Shown: positions 1 through 14,112, counted from the first letter of the stretch. The stretch is 64,000 nt of DNA from Beaufortia kweichowensis (GCA_019155185.1 CM032798.1:7453501-7517500); one strand, 5' to 3'. Notes: generated by a model from the letters alone, not told the origin. Translations and numbers: made by a program.

Positions 1-539
1 AATAATATTTGAGTCTGTTTCAAAAACTACAAAAATGACAAAAAAAGTTAAGTTAGTTCCGGGTAAAGGTCTACTTATTTGTTTACAGATGCTGTGTAAT
101 TTAATATTTAGCATCAAGTCAAATTAACACATTTGTATGTGCCGCTTAACAGTGCTCAAACTGTTTTTGGGGCCATTTATTTGAAAATAAATTCATAAAT
201 AAAGGTTTGACATTGCTTAAAGCTTTATATATAATGTTTGTTAATGTTTGATAATGAAAATGATTCTAAAACGTTACTGGCTATTTGTATAAGTCAAACT
301 TCTATGTACATAAATCGACTGTGCACTATTAACTGCATTTTACACCACTTTAATGTTTTTGTACGCTTTTTCACTCCATCTGTAAATTAAATGTCTTACT
401 GTGGACAAGCTGTTATTCTTTTTTTACCACACAGTGTCGCTGTTGCTGCAGGTACTTTACTACACGTATCATAGTGATAAAAATAATTTAAGGATTGATT
501 GTTTAAAAATAAATATGTAATATATTGTTATATAATAAA

Positions 540-1003
540 ACCCACATCAGCCTAAACGAATGCAGAGTTAAAGGGGGACGCCGGCTATTGCTGTTGTTTA
601 CTGTTTGTCACCTGTGGTTTGTGAAGTTAGTAGTAGGTGTGTTTAACTATATGCGGCAGGAAGTATCGCGAGAGCAATGCGAGACTAGACTGCACCGTAT
701 GTTTTTTGCCTTGCCCTCGCGGTACTTCGACGTCATATGTTGAACGGTCTGCGCTGCGCTGCATGAAGTGAAAGGTGTAGCATGCGCCGTTGTTTATAAT
801 GGCAGCTAGCAGTGAGATGGAGTGAGTGAGCAACCACAGCAACAAGCACAGAAAGCCGCAGAACCGGTTAGACGTCTGAAAACCCGGAAGACGCGGGTGT
901 AAGAGATGGGGAAGCTTTCTCTTCAGTTTACTTGATTAAACTTTAATAAATCACAAAACTTGGATCTGTCAGTCGCTTCTTCACCCGTACAGCTTTGATC
1001 AGG
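540..1003 (+). promoter_or_regulatory. Promoter and 5' leader of the AP-1 mu gene
   Basis: This stretch is richer in GC and CpG than the very AT-rich DNA on either side (for example around 655-730 and 780-900) and leads directly into the start codon at 1004. I see no convincing TATA box, which fits a CpG-type housekeeping promoter. The exact transcription start and any upstream leader exon cannot be placed. Bases 1-540 are AT-rich; they contain AATAAA hexamers near 186 and 198 that could end an upstream gene, but nothing coding is visible there. Confidence 0.45.
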
Positions 1004-4000
1004 ATGGCAGCGTCGGCGATCTTCATCCTGGACCTGAAAGGCAAGGTAAGAGAAGCGCGTGCACCTGTGACAGGAGTAATAAAGGTCATACTCTTCCTAT
1101 AATCTCTGGATTATACAATGTCACTTGATTTGAAGCCTATAAACAAGTGTTAATGCTTTAACAACTAATTTAGACAGTAAATAGCACGTGATTAGATCTA
1201 TACTGTAACTCATAGGTTTTGTATATATGGGAATAAAAAAATTTCTCTGTGAATTGCGACAGCAATCACTCATTCATTGAAGGTTATGTCCTTTACCTCA
1301 CATTAAAAGTAGCAGTATACTTTAGTACTTACTATAGTAAATTGTAGTAAAATTCCTAGACACTGTAGTGTTGCTATAGAAGGCTAAATATTAAAGTATA
1401 CAACAGTATTAAAAGGGCTTATCATTTCACTATACTATAGTATACAGTACATTAACACAATTAATTTATACAACTAAACTTTCATTTATAAGACTTAAAA
1501 TGTACACAATTTACTACAGTTTGCTATAGTTAATTATACATTAGGCCTATACTGAAGTATATTTTTATGTCAGTTTACAATTTTAACGCTGGAAAATAAT
1601 GTCAATTGAAGTTCATCTTTACATTAAGTACAACACTACACAAAATACCAATAGTGAAATAGTGTCATGTTTTTTTGGACATCTACTGTACCTACTATGG
1701 TATACTAAAGTACTATGGTATTCCTTATTGAGGATTGGGGTTTTCTGTAAATATGGTATGAATTTATGGTAATTATTCTGATACAGTTATCATCTGATAA
1801 AATTTTTGTACCATTGCAATACTACTGTATGTAAGTGATGAAGAAATTAGAGATTATTATGGCTTTATATTATATTTATATGTATTAATAAACCTATCTA
1901 TGTAAAATACGTGATGGTAATAAATCGGAATACAAATATAATATGTAAAATCAATCCTTTAAGTTTGTTTCACCGTCTTCCCGATTTTCCATATATACAG
2001 TACACGAATGACACTACATCTTATCTGACCCTTGCTCTTGCTTAAACTAAGCTTAAATAGACTTAAACAGAGCCACAGAACACATGAGCTTTGGTAAAGT
2101 ATGTCGAAAATGAGGTTGAGGTGGGTGGATAGAAGTGTTTCAATAAAAAACAGAGCCCCTGGGCCTCAGTGGAATGGATTACCCTCAAATATACCCCTGG
2201 ATCTCGGCGTTGCTGATGAAAGCGCTCTTACGTGTGCCCTAGAGCAATCCAATTTCTCCATCTGAAGGAATACCTCAGTATCATCCAGCCTTGAAAGACA
2301 GACTTCATTGACCTTTTAAGATTCACCCAACTATACACCTTGACTGCTTTTTTGATATTAGAGTTTGTTTTTTTTGACACATCAGTGAAACAAATGAACC
2401 CAAAAAGTTGAATATTTCAGTGTATATTGAGGGATTACTGCACTACAGATATAAAGGTTTATACTGTAGCCTTTATCGATCAAACTTAGTTCAGTTTGGG
2501 TCAATTCAAATAGACCTTGTGCTGTGCTGTATGTGTCTGTGTGGCCTGAAACACATCAGAGAACACATTTTATCAACACTCGCCAAAACAATATCTCTAT
2601 TTGCATTCACATAGCTAAGCCATCCAATCTGAAGTTTATCCCATCTCAAGCATTTTTTATTTAAGCTTTTGTTGATCGTCCTTCCATAGCCCAAAAGATC
2701 ATTTCTTTATACAGATAGTACTTAATACACAAAAACATATCTTATCTGTTCAGCAAAACCAAAGCATACTCTAATATGTGATCTATTTCAAGCATGAAAT
2801 GCATGTTTGTCTATTACAGTAGTTTTCATGACATTTCATTGCTAGTGAATATCAAGGTTCATATGGTTGTTTTTAATGTTTGTACCTTAATGTTTGCTCA
2901 ATAACGTGATTTTTTTTTACAAAAGTTCCAAATTTTAACCTTACTGCTTTGTTTCCACCCCTAAGGTGCTGATATGTCGGAACTACATGGGCAACATTGA
3001 CATGAATGTGATTGACAACTTCATGCCTATAATGATGAAAAGGGAAGAAGATGCTGATTTATCACCTGTAGTTGTTCATGGCTCCACCCATTTCCTGTGG
3101 ATCAAGCACAGCAACCTATACTGTATCCTTTATCAGCTTTAATCACCATTAAAAATATTTCACCATTCTTTTAAATCTTTCATCATTTACTCATCCTTAT
3201 GTCATTCCCAACCTGAATGACTTTCTTCTGCAAAACACAAAAGATATTTTGGTAACATTGGTAACAAAACAACGCTGGCCCCTATTGACTTCCATTGTAT
3301 TAACATAAGACCACTGAGACATTTTTAAAAATATCTTATTTTGTGTTCCACAAAAAAAGAGTCATATACAGGTTATGAACTACATGAGGGTAAATAAATA
3401 ATGACTGATTATTTATTTTTTGGTGAACTATCCCTTTAAAGGCACTGTAAATGGGAAGCACGCTTGCCCCTTAACAGATGTTACTCAGTGGTCGCGATTA
3501 CAAAAAAGAATACTAATGCTGCCCTTGTGTACTCCTTCCTCTACAAAATAGTGGAGGTAAGTGTGTTTCATATCATCGTGTGACAACAGCTTACTCAGCA
3601 TGACACTTGTAGGCTGTGTAAACATTAATACCCAGTTGAAAGACACTTATTTCACATGCATTACAATCAAGAGTGTCATATGATATATGGCCAGGTTTTA
3701 TTTTTTAAATATAGTCCAACAGATTAACAACCAGAAGTAGTTGTTAATGATTAATATATGCAGTTGTTTTGCATTGACCTTTTATTCGCAGGTGTTCACA
3801 GAATACTTCAAGTCAGTGGAAGAAGAAAGTATTCGGGACAATTTTGTGACAGTGTATGAGCTGATGGATGAAGTCATGGACTTTGGCTTCCCTCAGACCA
3901 CTGACAGCAAGATCTTACTTGAGTAAGTTTATTCAGAGAAGTTGAGAGAACACTATTCATCATTCACTAACATGACTATAGGCGGTCTCTATTCACTATT

Positions 4001-7000
4001 CAAGCTCTGCATTATTCATAAGTCACTGTACTTGCCCTGTGCAGACGGCATAGTTTTACAAAATGCAGTTGTTTGTTTCTTATAGTACACAGACAGATAA
4101 GATGATTTGACCAGAGGAATTGGAGACAGATCGGCTGTAGTTGATCTGTAAATTATCTAGTAAACAAGAATGAAATATAAGCTTTACTTAAATCACAAGT
4201 TGAAATATTCCTATTTTTAATATATTCCAACATTAACATTATATTGTTGCTCTTTTTTGTTTTTTAAACAAAGTAAACCTTTAGCTTAATGATTTATATG
4301 CCTTTAGTGTAATGTGTCTTTCGTACTTATTAAGAATCATTAAAATATTCAAAACTACTTCTAAAGGGATCATTTACCCAGAAAAGAAAGTAAATTCATT
4401 ATTAACTATTTCTAAAACCAAATTGTCAGATGGGATTGAAACAACATGATTAAATAACAGAATATTTTTTGATTTTGAAACATTTTAAACTGATTGAAGT
4501 GCTAAATGGTCATGTAAAAGATCAGAGAAATACACCAATGTGACATTTTTCAGAGAACTGCTAGTTAATTTATGTCTTTGAACAGTCTTATTTTAACAAA
4601 CTCTTTGTTTTGGGACTGGTAGCAGTTTGTTAATCAACATCATACACATAATTCTCAGTCAGTTCATAAAACATCCGTCAGCTTTATGAGTACTTATCAG
4701 ATTCAGATAACTTAATAGCTGCAAGCTTTTACTGACAGCAACACAATACCGTGTCAGCTGGGGACACTTGAAATTAAAACACACTGACACACTTTGTTTT
4801 CTAATCGTTAGAATCACTAACCCTAAACTTGTATATTAGTGTATTATAATATACGTTTTAATGCTAATGTACATCTGAAATGGGAAAACTCTTAACTGTA
4901 TAATGTCTACATTCGCTCTCATTATGATTATTTGCTTTTGGTGTGTAGTGGGTAAACATTACAGGAACATCAGTGATGAAAATACAAAAAAGAAAAAACA
5001 AGATCAGGTGTTTGTTAGACTGTCACTAGGGGAAGCCATGTTTTTCCCATGAGTCTCTGCTCTCGCAGCATTGTAACACCAGACCTCTGTTTACATAACC
5101 GCTTAAGTTACCTGCTTCACCTACTCTTTTTAATTGAAATCTAATTAGATTTGAAAAGATAAGTCTGTGATGCATCAGCTGGCAGAATGACAAATATTAA
5201 AGAAATATAATCATCAGGCTGATACTTAATTAAAGACTGATATCTTTAATCTGCACTCTGATATGTTAAATGCTAAATTGTCAGTTTTGTTGGTGAACAG
5301 TGTTACTATGGCTCTTTATTTCCTAACCAGGTACATAACCCAGCAAGGGCATAAGCTGGAAGTGGGTGCTCCACGTCCCCCAGCTACAGTAACCAATGCT
5401 GTGTCCTGGAGGTTGGAAGGCATCAAATACAGGAAAAATGAAGTCTTCATGGATGTCATTGAGTCTGTCAACTTACTGGTGAGCTACTGTAACTAAAAAT
5501 CTAGCATTTTAATATTCTAGTTGTGGGTTGAGCATTATTTTGTCAGTAAAACATCTTGGAACATTACACTGTACTCCTTTTATCAACCAATCAGATCTTA
5601 GGATGTGATTTAGAATTAGAAATCAACATGTATTTTAGGGTAAGTATTACACTAATGGTCATTTTATAAAATTGTTGCTGCAAAACTAAGAAAAGGTTTT
5701 AATAATATGTGCGTGCAAAAGATTACTTTGGCTGATTTTTTCCCCCAATAATTAGTGCAATTTTCCAGTAATCTGACTAGTAATCACATTCATAATTGTA
5801 AAAAGTTACATTGAAGATGCAAACCTTTATAGGTTAAAAATAAATAAAAGTAAAATAAAAATCAAAACATTTCTTTATCATACCTTAATTCCCAACAGTA
5901 AACTTAAAGTAAAATAATAATAAGTTAATATAAGTTGATCTGTCTGGTATTCAGTTTGATATAACATTTGACTTCACAACAATGCATAAATTTCAGCATA
6001 CAAAAGCTGTTCAAGAAAGCTTTGGAAGTGTATTTGTTCATACTGATGCAATCTACAATTTTATGTCTCTTTAATAATATCTTTCTAGACGCTGTTTTGC
6101 TTAACGTTATGTAGTGCGTGACATCAAACAGCCCACGCTATTACTCCATCATCCTATACCTCGGTTGAACCTCCCTCATGTTCCTCAGGGTTAAGGGCCA
6201 GGTCTGCAGACTTCCTTAGATTGAAAGAAGTAGGAAACAGCTGCCCCCAAGATCTCGTTGCCTTTCTTTTGAGATTCTGAACTCTCTGCACCCTCTCCGA
6301 CCCCCCGACCAGACCGGCTTTTGATGGATTCATTAGCGCTCCTCAGGGTCAGGCTGTAAACGCTTGCAGACAGTAGCTCAGAATGACACCAGTCTCCTGA
6401 TTAAGAGCTGAATCACGTCTCATTGCTTTCTAATGCAGACTTCACATCTCTCGCTCTGGATTTTTCTGCCTCTTGTATTCAAGAGATATTTACCTAAAGG
6501 GGTAGTTCACCCAAAAATAAATTTTCTGTCATTATTTATTGACCCTCATGTCTTTTTTTTGTCCATACAATGGAAGTCAGTGGGGGTCAGTGTTGTTTGG
6601 TTACCAAAGTTCTTCAAAGTATCAGAAAGAAAGTCATACATGACATGAGAGTGAGTAAATGATGAAAAAAATTTTTTTTTAGGTGAACTATCCCTTTAAT
6701 GTAGACTTTAATGTAGGTTTAGATCTATCTTCTAAAAGTTTGGCTTGTAGGGTTGAAATATTTTATATTAATATATTACACTGTCATGTCTTTAGCTACT
6801 GCAGTACATTTAAATGCTATTTGCAATAGAATTATTACACAAATTATTCTTTTACTGTCTTACCCAACGGAGCGAAATAAATTTGTGATGGCAGTAATGT
6901 TGATGATGCAGTATCATACTGTACCGTGTCACCCTTGGTTCTGCTTTGAATTTTCTGTTTGTGTTTTCTGTAGGTCAGTGCTACAGGTGGCGTTTTGCGG

Positions 7001-10000
7001 AGCGAGATTTTGGGCTGCATCAAACTCAAAACCGTTCTCTCAGGCATGCCTGAACTGCGGCTGGGACTGAATGACAAAGTACTCTTTGAGATAACTGGAA
7101 GTGAGTACACACATCTTGAATGAACACACTTTCTTGACCTTGAACTTGCATGTTTTTCTGTCCTCTCATAGTGGTTCTGTTGTGGGTGATTATAGTCTAG
7201 CAGTCAGTGTCTTTTAAGGAGGATCTCATTTGCACTTGTTAGGTGGATTTCATTCTTTTGATTCTGTCCTTGTTATCTCCATCCAAGGCGTAACCCAGCA
7301 GGGGTCAGAACAAATCTCAATTATGCATTCAGCTTGTGTGCTATGTAAATGAAACTATGGATTCGAGATTAGGGCCACACTGATTTAACTGTACAACAGT
7401 AAGGCATCCAATATCAAATGAACAGAAAATATGCTGTCATTGTTAGTTCTCTATAAATATAATATCAAAATGGATATTAACCAAAATATCAAATTTCTAA
7501 TAATGTAAAATTAAAAAGAATTAAAAAGTGATAGTTCATCCAAAAGTTCTACCATCATTTATTTATTTAACCTCCTGTGATATACTCTTTTTGTGGATCA
7601 TATTTTGAGAAATATCTTTTCATAAAAGTGTGGTTTTATGTCCACACAGTGGAAGTCAATAGGGGCCAATGTTGTTTGGTTACCAACATTCTTCAAAATA
7701 TCTTCTTTGTGTTCTGCAGAGTCATAAACATGAAATAAAATAAGGATGAGAGTTTTGTGTAAACTTTCGCTTTAAGATTTCGCATTCAAGCACTATTTCT
7801 AGATCACACATTTAGTTGAATGCAAAAGTGAAACCAAGCGCTGATGGTCTCTACTGCATTTAATAACCAAACAGTAGAGCAGTATTGTTGACCATACCAA
7901 CCTTTGATAGACAAGACACACTTTAATTTTACTTTAACAGGAAACCAGTTGATCAGATATGGTTTCAGCGAAATGAAGTAGACCTGCTTACTTCCTGTGC
8001 TACTTCCCACTTTAAAGTTGCTTTTGGCCACCAACGTCTGTAAACAAATTTAAGGTTAATTTAAGTGCTGTTCTGATCTTGTGCTGGTTAATTTAAGGCC
8101 TAATATCAACCAAGAAATATTTTGTCAGTAAAATGAAACTTGGAAAACAGTGAAACACTGCCCTCTTTAGGCTGAAGCTTGTAAATGCTTTTCATCATAG
8201 TGATTCAGAGATATTAGTAGACAACACAACAGAAATGTTCTTATAGAAACATTATGCTACACTCATATTCATATATTTAAGTAATTAATTTATTTGATCA
8301 TTTTTATTCATTGAATAAATTAATTATGTATTTAATGGTTTATTAAAGTATTAAAAAGTATTTATTTGTTGATTTAATTTTAAGCAATTTGGCCCTCCAT
8401 ACACAGTTCTTGTCATCTCATGTAAATGTAATTATCACACATTTATTTATATTATACAATGATCAGGTCAGTGTTTTGTTTTGTTTAATATCAAATACAT
8501 TTTTACATTTAGGTACAAAATTCCACTAAGAAAAACATTTAGCATTTCTCTAACTTATTTCTCTAAATGATTTTTTTATAAAAAAATTATATTACCAGAG
8601 TATTTATTTAAATTAAAATTTCAATTAAAATATTTTTAGTGCACATGGTTAGTGTGACAAATTGTCAATTTATTATGGAAATAGAAACTACAGTAAATAT
8701 TTACAGTATGTGTAATGTTTCTTTGCTTGGTCTCCAATTTTCGTTTGGACCCCAGTTTATGTTAACAGAATCATGGATAGCCTATCACAAAATAATACTA
8801 TACTATATACAATTATATTGGCATGATATGAAACTTCTTTAAAGTTCTTTAATATATAAAGTACAGAGCAAACCCTATGTCATTAGGGCATTTCAAGTAC
8901 AGCCAAGTCAAAAGGTACCTGTAGTTCCAAGTGCCAATCACATTCCAGGAAGCCTTTGCCTGTGTACCCAGGGGAGCCAATCAGAGAGCTATAAGAGATC
9001 ATTCTAACCCCTCCCCAACCTTTAGTCCCTGTGGTTGATGTCATCAGTAGGTTCCCAGCAGGCCTCCACTGCAGCAGAGGACAGCGAGCTCTAGATCTTC
9101 AGATGTGACCTCTGTGTTCAAGCTCAAACCTTTGAGAGCTCTTTCATGTTCCACCGTAAATGTCACTCCTACACAGAGCAGAATACATTCGTACAAAGAG
9201 TCCCACACGCACACATTCTCCCACGTTTCACAGGCTCCTGCTTTAAGTGTGATGGTAAAATCCCACAGCTCTGGGGTATTAGTGAGTTTTAGGGCTCAGA
9301 GGCCCTGAATCATTAAGAAACTCTTCTGTAGTCACTGCCTACCTCTTTGCTGAGGTCAAACAAATAAACAACCTCCACGGTTACCTGGGTGCAGAAAAAT
9401 GCTCTTGTTTGCAATTTCCAGGGAAGGTATTAAACAGCTCTGGGTGTGTGTATATAGGCGTTTGTGAGTTTGTGTGTGTGTGCGCATAACTTGATTTACC
9501 AGCTTTATACATATAATCATCAGTGACCACTTTTCTCATATTAAAATTCACCCACTATATCTCTGGATGTTTATTTCTCTGGTTCCTTCTAGGGGAAAAG
9601 AGTAAGTCTGTGGAGCTGGAAGATGTGAAGTTTCATCAGTGCGTGCGTCTATCACGTTTTGAGAATGACCGGACCATCTCTTTCATCCCACCCGATGGAG
9701 AAAGTGAACTCATGTCTTACAGACTTAACACCACGGTGAGCACTGCATGTACATGATAAAACCTGTGAAGAAAATGTCAGTTTCTCATAAATGTGATACA
9801 AAATATGTTATTGCTATAATGTAGAAAGTAAGAATTGATAGTGTGTTAATTCTTAATGTTTTTAACAATCGGGGTGTCACAATATCCTGGTTTTGAAATA
9901 ATATTAAAAACCAAGATTGTTAATTTTGCATACAGTATATGATCATATCTTAAATAATGCATCACTCATTTAAAATTTAGGTTTAAGAGCCATCTGTCTC

Positions 10001-13000
10001 TGTCTTTCCTTTTCCCTACACCCATATTTTGTGTGTGATTCATTCAATTAAAAAAGCCAAAACAAAAAATAAACATTTTGACCAAAGGTCAAATTTAGTT
10101 TGTGTCAATCTAATATTGTGACAGCCCTACTAACAATGTAAGAATATTGTTTTATAGCAATGTTTCAGAATGACATAATATTAACATTACTGCAAGAACG
10201 TTTTTGATAACTTTAGTAGAACGTTTAGAGAATGTTAGCCAACCTTCTAAGAATGATCCCTGTTAGCTGAGACGGTAGCATTTGTTGTTCTGCCTTAAAA
10301 ATTGGTTTATTTAAGCAATACACATTTTTTATATTGATAAATATTATTATATATTGATAATGGCAATTACAAGCAAACTTTACATTTGGATGCATCACAT
10401 AGTTTGTGGTAAAAAATGCTTAATTATGATTTTTTTTTTCACTCAGTAATACTGCACTGTAAAATGTTTTTTTTTTATGTGAGAAGATTACTTTTCAAAA
10501 AGGCATTTCAGTGACTTGATTAAGTGACAGCAAAACGTCTCACATCTTTTCTGTGTCATGGCTCTGTTCTGACAGGTGAAGCCTCTAATATGGATTGAGA
10601 GCGTTATAGAGAAGTTCTCTCACAGTCGAGTAGAGATCAAGGTTAAGGTAGAGCTACACACATCCACACATTCATTCACACTCCATCTACACACTTCACT
10701 GATTCTAGCTTCGCCTCCTCCAGCACACACCCTGTTTTCAGTAATTAGCTTTCAGGCTCGTATCTTGGGGAATGGCTCGTAGTTTACCTGAACTGTGTCC
10801 AAGAAATTGTCAGAATCTGACATAAACATGCTTTCTCCTTTTGCCCTTGCTGGACCCAAACTTTAGCTATTTAAAGTTTAGCTTAAAAACGTTTCGCTAC
10901 GGCTGTAGCTAGATTGTGTTTGTGAAGTTGTGCTATAGGTTTTTCATCTGTTTTCCAGGCCCGCAGTCAGTTTAAAAGTCGTTCCACTGCCAATAATGTG
11001 TGCATTCTGGTGCCTGTTCCCAGCGACGCTGACTCCCCCAAATTCAAGACCACCACCGGTCAAGCTAAATGGATACCCGAGAAGAGTGCTGTGGAGTGGA
11101 ACATTAAATCCTTCCCGGTAAGTAAGATAAATACGTTTCACCAGGTTAAGATCCATCTGTGGTGATCTAAACGCAAGTCGAGACTTGGTAACATCTCCAG
11201 TGACCACTTGCGTTTGTGTTACGAAGACAGGGTTTCTGATTTCGGGACTACTGTAAGCTGCACACATCACTCACTACATAGATTTGCAAGCTGATAAAGA
11301 ATAAAAGGAAAAAAACAGAAGCACAAATGTGAAGTTAGTCAAGTTGCTTTTATTATTTAAGATATGATCATATACTGTATGCAAAATTAGATGAACTTGA
11401 AATCTGTTTTTTGATCCATTGATGTTGTCCAGGACACATGGGGGCGGATTATGATTGATATGAACACTAAAAATGCAACGTGGACAATGTAGCTTTCATC
11501 CGAGATCACAAAAATTTGGGCTCTTTCATAATTAGCTCTGTGTGGTTTGATCAGATTGCCAGAGATGCATTTTAATACCAAGTGAAAACAGGTGTCATTG
11601 TATGCGAACAAGATATTTGATCTAATATTCTGATTCTAAAATGCTTGCTTATTATTTATTTAAAGTCCATGTTGTTTGTATCCAGTTCAATACGAACTGG
11701 GTGTGTTGTATTGTATAATTGTCTCAAAGGAAACCATATATACAGTATGTCTAAAGCCAGAGAATAATTTCAGCAATGGGGACAATCTGTGAGTGGTTAG
11801 TTTAGGAGAAAAAAAACCTTACAACTTACTTAAAGCTATTTCACACCCATCAACTCCAAATGTAATAATAGATAATATTCCTCCTCATGTAGAAATTTAG
11901 AACTGATTATTGGAGGCATTTTTAAAGATTAAACCAGGAAGCTGAAAATCCTCATAATGTGAGAATAATGTGAGCTGTTCCTGTAGCTTCTACTCTGTCC
12001 TTTACAATTACAGAGAAAAAGCCTCCAACAAAACATACAAATATGGGCCAAATTGCTAGTTTTATAGTTTACAGTCAAACTCAAGATAACTCTTATTTAT
12101 TTAACCTGTGTGATTTGACTGTCATAGTGAATGACTACAAAGCCAAAAATATTCGCTAGGACTGCACTATGTCTTACCTTACCTAATCTAGTAGGACAGC
12201 AGAAACATGCTTAGCTGTTAATGTTAGTTGGCCACAGTTTTATCTTAATCTCCTATAGACATTTGTGACCCTGCCTGTTAAAACCTGGCTAAAGTTATTT
12301 TTGTGATTTACGGTTTTCTACATAATATCAAGGTTATATCATTTAATATAATCTAAGATTGAAATCAATGTTTAGGAATCAAACTTCCTGTATTTTTTGT
12401 GCAAAATAATAAAACAAAGTGTCAGTAAAGTCATTAATTTCAGGATTATAAAAGAAAAATAATTAAGGACAATTTTTGAGTGAATGAGTGACAAACACAC
12501 ATTACTTATTTTCATGACTTTTCACAACATTTTTGGGGGGATTTTACAGACCGGGTCACATTTAGTCTCAAAGATTTATAGATTTAAGATATATTTTTGG
12601 TTCAGAGTTGAGCATGTAGGTTGGTCTCTAAGTTGGAATTTGGTGTAGTCAAAAGATGGGACTTTTTACAGTTAGATGTGTTAAAATGTAACTATGTGTC
12701 TTTCTGTGTGATGAAGGGTGGGAAGGAGTTCATGATGAGAGCTCATTTTGGACTGCCAAGTGTGGAAGGCGATGAACTTGAAGGAAAGCGACCAATCACA
12801 GTGAAGTTTGAGATCCCTTATTTCACAGTATCAGGCATTCAGGTACAAAATAATGACATCCATCTTTTAAAATGGTCATAATATTAACTTATTTGATTCA
12901 TTTAATGCAATTAATTAATTAATTCAATTAAATTAATTTACTTGAATATGTTTTATGTGTACACAGGTGCGATACTTGAAAATTATTGAGAAGAGCGGAT

Positions 13001-14112
13001 ACCAGGCATTACCATGGGTGCGTTATATTACTCAGAGCGGAGGTAAGTCGCTTTCAAAAATTCCCTCACACTCACGCATGGCGGCACACTTCTGCTCAAA
13101 TATCATTTAGATATAAAGTTTACCTTCACCCTGTGTACGAGTTCAGTGAACATGAGCCTCGCTCTCTTCACTGTCATTCACTCACACACACACATACAAC
13201 ACAGTCTGATATAGTAGACTATCAGTTTTCCATTTGCATCAGCGACACGAGAGAGAGCCACTCTAATCTCTCAACCCTGTTCACTTATTCATAAGAAATG
13301 CAAAGCAGACATCAAGACTTAAACCACGATGGAATTCTACAGACATACTATATCTAAACATCCAAAAATCGATAACAATTAAAAAAAAATCTAACTTAAA
13401 TTAGCTAACTAAATTGAGGCTCTGTTTATACTGTAGTTTATTCAGAGATATTTTTTGGCAGTAAAATATAGTTTTTCAACCTGTAAATGGAATGACAATA
13501 AACTTATCAATAAATTTACTGTAAATACAACAAAGAAAATACATCTTAACAACTGAGTTGTAATCAACTATGGTATGCAGTGATGTGGAAGTTTAAAAAG
13601 GTTAAATAATTTTTCCATTGTTAAATTTATTTTAATATAGTTCAACTGATTTTACATAATGAATTTTGTATATTGCATTTTTAGCGACATAAATTTCAAC
13701 ATTGTGCAGCCATAATGTGGCATTTAAATAAATATTTCGGTATTAAAGACAGCCCACAATGCAGAGAAGGGCTGCACAGCTTTTGAATTGCTGAAGCATT
13801 TAATCAATGGTTTCATTTACATACATAAACTACCCAAACCAAGCAATTCACTAGAATGAATCACACTGCCATGCAACATATATGAGAAAGGGGACAATTT
13901 AGTAAGGCGTATTTGATTATTTAACTCGACTATAAATATGCCGCATTTGATTCCGCTACTGTGTTGTATAGTTTTAATTAGTCATTTTCCAACACTGGTA
14001 GCAAAAAAAATATGCACCTCAATAGGAGGGTCACACATGCACAATTTATAACCTGCAGTTTTCTTACTTTGCTCGAACAACTTTGACAGATTATCAGCTA
14101 AGGACCAACTGA
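1004..14112 (+). CDS. ap1m3: AP-1 complex subunit mu (mu1-type adaptin, probable ap1m3), 12 exons, complete
   Basis: The medium chain of the AP-1 clathrin adaptor selects tyrosine-motif cargo at the trans-Golgi network and endosomes. Coding exons are 1004-1045, 2966-3122, 3489-3556, 3792-3922, 5331-5478, 6974-7100, 9593-9735, 10576-10647, 10959-11117, 12717-12842, 12967-13042 and 14090-14112. All junctions are GT-AG and in phase, giving 423 aa, the same length as human AP1M1. Residues 1 to about 140 are the longin domain (MAASAIFILDLKGK start); about 168-421 is the mu-homology domain, with cargo-pocket residues F172, D174, W408 and R410 present. The end is DYQLRTN, close to the family's DYQLRT ending. 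The sequence mixes mu1A traits (RYLKIIEKSGYQ, STANNV) with mu1B traits (FSHSRVEI, FTVSGIQVRY, TQSGDYQ), and the longin domain diverges from both. This pattern favours the third fish paralogue, ap1m3. Family membership is essentially certain; the paralogue letter is inferred. Confidence 0.95.
1302..1725. repeat. Probable palindromic AT-rich MITE in intron 1
   Basis: The segment is dense in TATACTATAGTATAC-like words. The left part contains AGTATACTTTAGTACTTACTATAG near 1312 and the right part contains CTATGGTATACTAAAGTACTATGG near 1694, which are roughly inverted copies. This suggests an old non-autonomous DNA transposon. The ends and target duplication are not clear, so the boundaries are approximate. 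Confidence 0.35.
3180..3440. repeat. Foldback repeat (AAAGGGATAGTTCACC family), intron 2
   Basis: The right end reads GGTGAACTATCCCTTTAA. The body has the recognisable inverted word pairs of this cyprinid repeat: tcatttactcatcc, actttcttctgc, cccctattgacttccattg and a tgagggtaaataaat end. Such elements are very common in cyprinid introns and UTRs. The left terminus is eroded. Confidence 0.75.
6495..6700. repeat. Foldback repeat (AAAGGGATAGTTCACC family), intron 5
   Basis: Both ends are preserved: TAAAGGGGTAGTTCACCC at the left and GGTGAACTATCCCTTTAAT at the right, as near-perfect inverted repeats. The middle has tggaagtcagtgggggtcagtgttgtttggttacc, shared with the other copies here. The middle is shorter than in the other copies, so this is an internally deleted copy. 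Confidence 0.8.
7521..7775. repeat. Foldback repeat (AAAGGGATAGTTCACC family), intron 6, degraded
   Basis: The left end AAAAAGTGATAGTTCATCC and the right end AAACTTTCGCTTTAA are diverged versions of the family termini. The core has ggaagtcaataggggccaatgttgtttggttacc and cttcaaaatatcttctttgtgttctgcag. This is the oldest-looking of the copies in this gene. Confidence 0.7.
12265..12559. repeat. TIR MITE (GTGACCC family), intron 9 of ap1m3
   Basis: The left end GTGACCCTGCCTGTTAAAAC and the right end ATTTTACAGACCGGGTCAC are inverted repeats, and ATTT flanks both sides. The left half closely matches the reverse complement of the right half of the element at 49801-50048, including the words GGCTAAAGT and GTTTTCTACATAA. 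It is a non-autonomous DNA transposon with no coding capacity. Confidence 0.6.

Larger units (their letters stand above)
5479..9592 (+). other. Introns 5 and 6 of ap1m3: repeats plus two GC-richer blocks
   Basis: Apart from exon 6 and the two foldback repeats, these introns hold two blocks with clearly higher GC than their surroundings: 6120-6430 and 8900-9320. Neither has a believable open frame with splice signals. They could be intronic regulatory elements or unrecognised old repeats. The rest is AT-rich filler. Confidence 0.35.
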
